Source: an uncultured Paracoccaceae bacterium
GTDB taxonomy: Bacteria > Pseudomonadota > Alphaproteobacteria > Rhodobacterales > Rhodobacteraceae
Assembly (NCBI GenBank): GCA_937927675.1
Contig: CALBSG010000081.1
Location: 1 to 6,781 of the forward strand
Length of the DNA: 6,781 bases
Reading direction: 5' to 3'
The notes under the pieces were generated by a model. That model worked only from the letters and a program-made list of their open reading frames with translations, ran no database searches and was not told the DNA's origin. The first letter of the stretch is position 1. Every line of letters starts with the position of its first letter. Of the stretch, positions 5,696-6,781 are shown piece after piece. The translations under genes and the position numbers were made by a program.

Positions 5696-6781
5696 GCGAT
5701 ATGCCAAATTCCGACCCGCGCCCTGGCCTGTTGCCGATCCCAAGATCGACGGCGATGGTCTGGGTCAACCTTGCCATCACGGTCATCATCGCTGCCATCG
5801 GTTTCGGCGTCGGTTTTGGACAGGGCATGAAGGCGCAGGAAGTCATTCTTGCCACGGTCGTTTCCCTCGCTGTCACGCTTTGGATGCTGAACTACGTCGT
5901 GGTCATCTTCGAGACGCGCACGGCGGCGAAAGTTGCGGCACGCAGTGAACCAAAGGCAGCAACGCCGAACCTTTGGCAACGCAACCGCGCCTTGATCATC
6001 GCGATGGGGCTGCTGTTGCTGGCCTATCTGATCGTTACGGCCAGTGTGCCGGACTTCCGGTCCGTGATGAACCTAATCGCCTTTCTGGTCCTTGAGCTCA
6101 TCTTGCTCTTTGCTTTCAAGGTGTCGGGCTATTTCGCCTCGGGACGCAGTGCCTTCATTGGGCTGATTGTGCTCGGCGCGCTCATCATCATCTCGTCTTT
6201 CACCATCGATGGGTTCCTGTCAGGGCCGAACGTCAAAGCAATCCTGCTCTTTGCGGCCTTTCTTGGCATCGCCTGTGTGGGGCAGACTTTGGTTGCCATG
6301 ATGGGGGGGCTGGATCTTTCGATCCCCTTCGTCATCGGCGCCGCCAATATCGGACTTTTGTTCCTGATCTCACTGGGCGTTCCATCCTTCGTTGCCGCGC
6401 TGTTCATTCTGGTGCTGGGCGGTTTGATCGGGCTGGTCAACGGCCTCTTGACCTTCAAACTGCAGGGGCAAGCACTGATCCTGACGCTTGGCATGGGCTT
6501 TGCCGTGGCTGGGCTGACGCAGATCCTGACCTCGATCGGATCGGCCTTCGGCGGCAATGTCTTCGGTTCTGTCCCGCCTTGGCTGCAAAACCTTGCTGCC
6601 ATGAATGGCACGACCTTTGGCCTTTCCTTTCCGCCAACCATCCTGATCTGGATCGGTCTTGCCATCATCGTGATCATCGCGCTGCGCTGGTCCGCCTATG
6701 GCCGATATGTCTATGCGCTGGGCGGGAACCGGCGTTCGGCCAAGCTGATCGGCGTGTCCGAACTGAAATACTGGGTGCTGG
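5692..6781 (+). CDS. RbsC-family ABC permease with long N-terminal membrane extension, 3'-truncated
   Basis: The frame is open from the ATG at 5692 to the window end, giving 363 residues with the C-terminus missing. It is the second half of the import channel. Family motifs are GGLDLS (205-210), closer to consensus than in the partner permease, and GRYVYALGGNRRSAKLIGV (337-355), the cytoplasmic coupling segment that touches the ATPase. In ordinary RbsC proteins the DLS motif lies near residue 60-70. Here it is about 140 residues later, because four hydrophobic segments precede the first helix of the core: about 21-43, 50-73, 98-119 and 125-148, with a short charged stretch (about 74-97) between the second and third. 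The segment at 153-176 then corresponds to the usual first helix. The family is certain; the role of the extension is unknown. The gene probably continues roughly 100-150 residues beyond the window, judged from the position of the coupling motif. Confidence 0.92.
   Translation, partial: MSDMPNSDPRPGLLPIPRSTAMVWVNLAITVIIAAIGFGVGFGQGMKAQEVILATVVSLAVTLWMLNYVVVIFETRTAAKVAARSEPKAATPNLWQRNRALIIAMGLLLLAYLIVTASVPDFRSVMNLIAFLVLELILLFAFKVSGYFASGRSAFIGLIVLGALIIISSFTIDGFLSGPNVKAILLFAAFLGIACVGQTLVAMMGGLDLSIPFVIGAANIGLLFLISLGVPSFVAALFILVLGGLIGLVNGLLTFKLQGQALILTLGMGFAVAGLTQILTSIGSAFGGNVFGSVPPWLQNLAAMNGTTFGLSFPPTILIWIGLAIIVIIALRWSAYGRYVYALGGNRRSAKLIGVSELKYWVL

Noticed and set aside
4520..5743. 407-residue open frame on the minus strand
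   Set aside because: The translation is a Gln/Arg/His/Asp-rich mirror of a membrane protein, the usual appearance of the reverse complement of hydrophobic codons.
6129..6677. 182-residue open frame on the minus strand
   Set aside because: It is antisense to the second permease, which has clear family motifs in the plus-strand frame open to the window end.

Overview
The window is a piece of one plus-strand ABC-transporter operon from a GC-rich (estimated by eye at about 60 %) alphaproteobacterium. Codon choice, the style of the transporter proteins and the ATGA/short-gap gene packing suggest Rhodobacterales, but no marker gene is present, so this is an inference. The first 12 bases match the 3' end of the standard Illumina adapter (CTCTTCCGATCT), so the window most likely begins at a contig end with untrimmed adapter. 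Genomic sequence starts near base 13.

Layout, all genes on +. The 3' part of a periplasmic sugar-type substrate-binding protein gene (13-581) is followed by a 104-bp gap with a strong hairpin. Next is a 736-residue protein (686-2896) made of an RbsA-type double ABC ATPase, a charged His-rich linker and a complete PEBP (YbhB/YbcL, 'Raf kinase inhibitor-like') domain. A good internal ribosome binding site precedes an in-frame ATG exactly at the PEBP boundary. Then come a 134-residue SCP2-like protein (2926-3330) and a 312-residue alpha/beta hydrolase with a readable Ser-Asp-His triad (3346-4284). A run of three GC-rich hairpins spans the end of the hydrolase gene and the following gap. Two RbsC-family permeases finish the window. 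The first (4337-5695) has a C-terminal membrane extension. The second (5692-6781, cut by the window end) overlaps the first by ATGA and has a long N-terminal membrane extension.

Together the genes encode a complete CUT2/ribose-type importer: binding protein, double ATPase and two different permeases. Three accessory proteins are inserted between the ATPase and permease genes: PEBP, SCP2-like and hydrolase. PEBP and SCP2 folds both bind hydrophobic or phosphorylated small ligands in known members, and the hydrolase could cleave an ester, lactone or amide. A testable reading is that the operon imports and processes an ester-like or partly hydrophobic compound rather than a plain sugar. The substrate cannot be named from sequence alone. 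The ATPase-PEBP fusion and the accessory set are the most unusual parts of the window.
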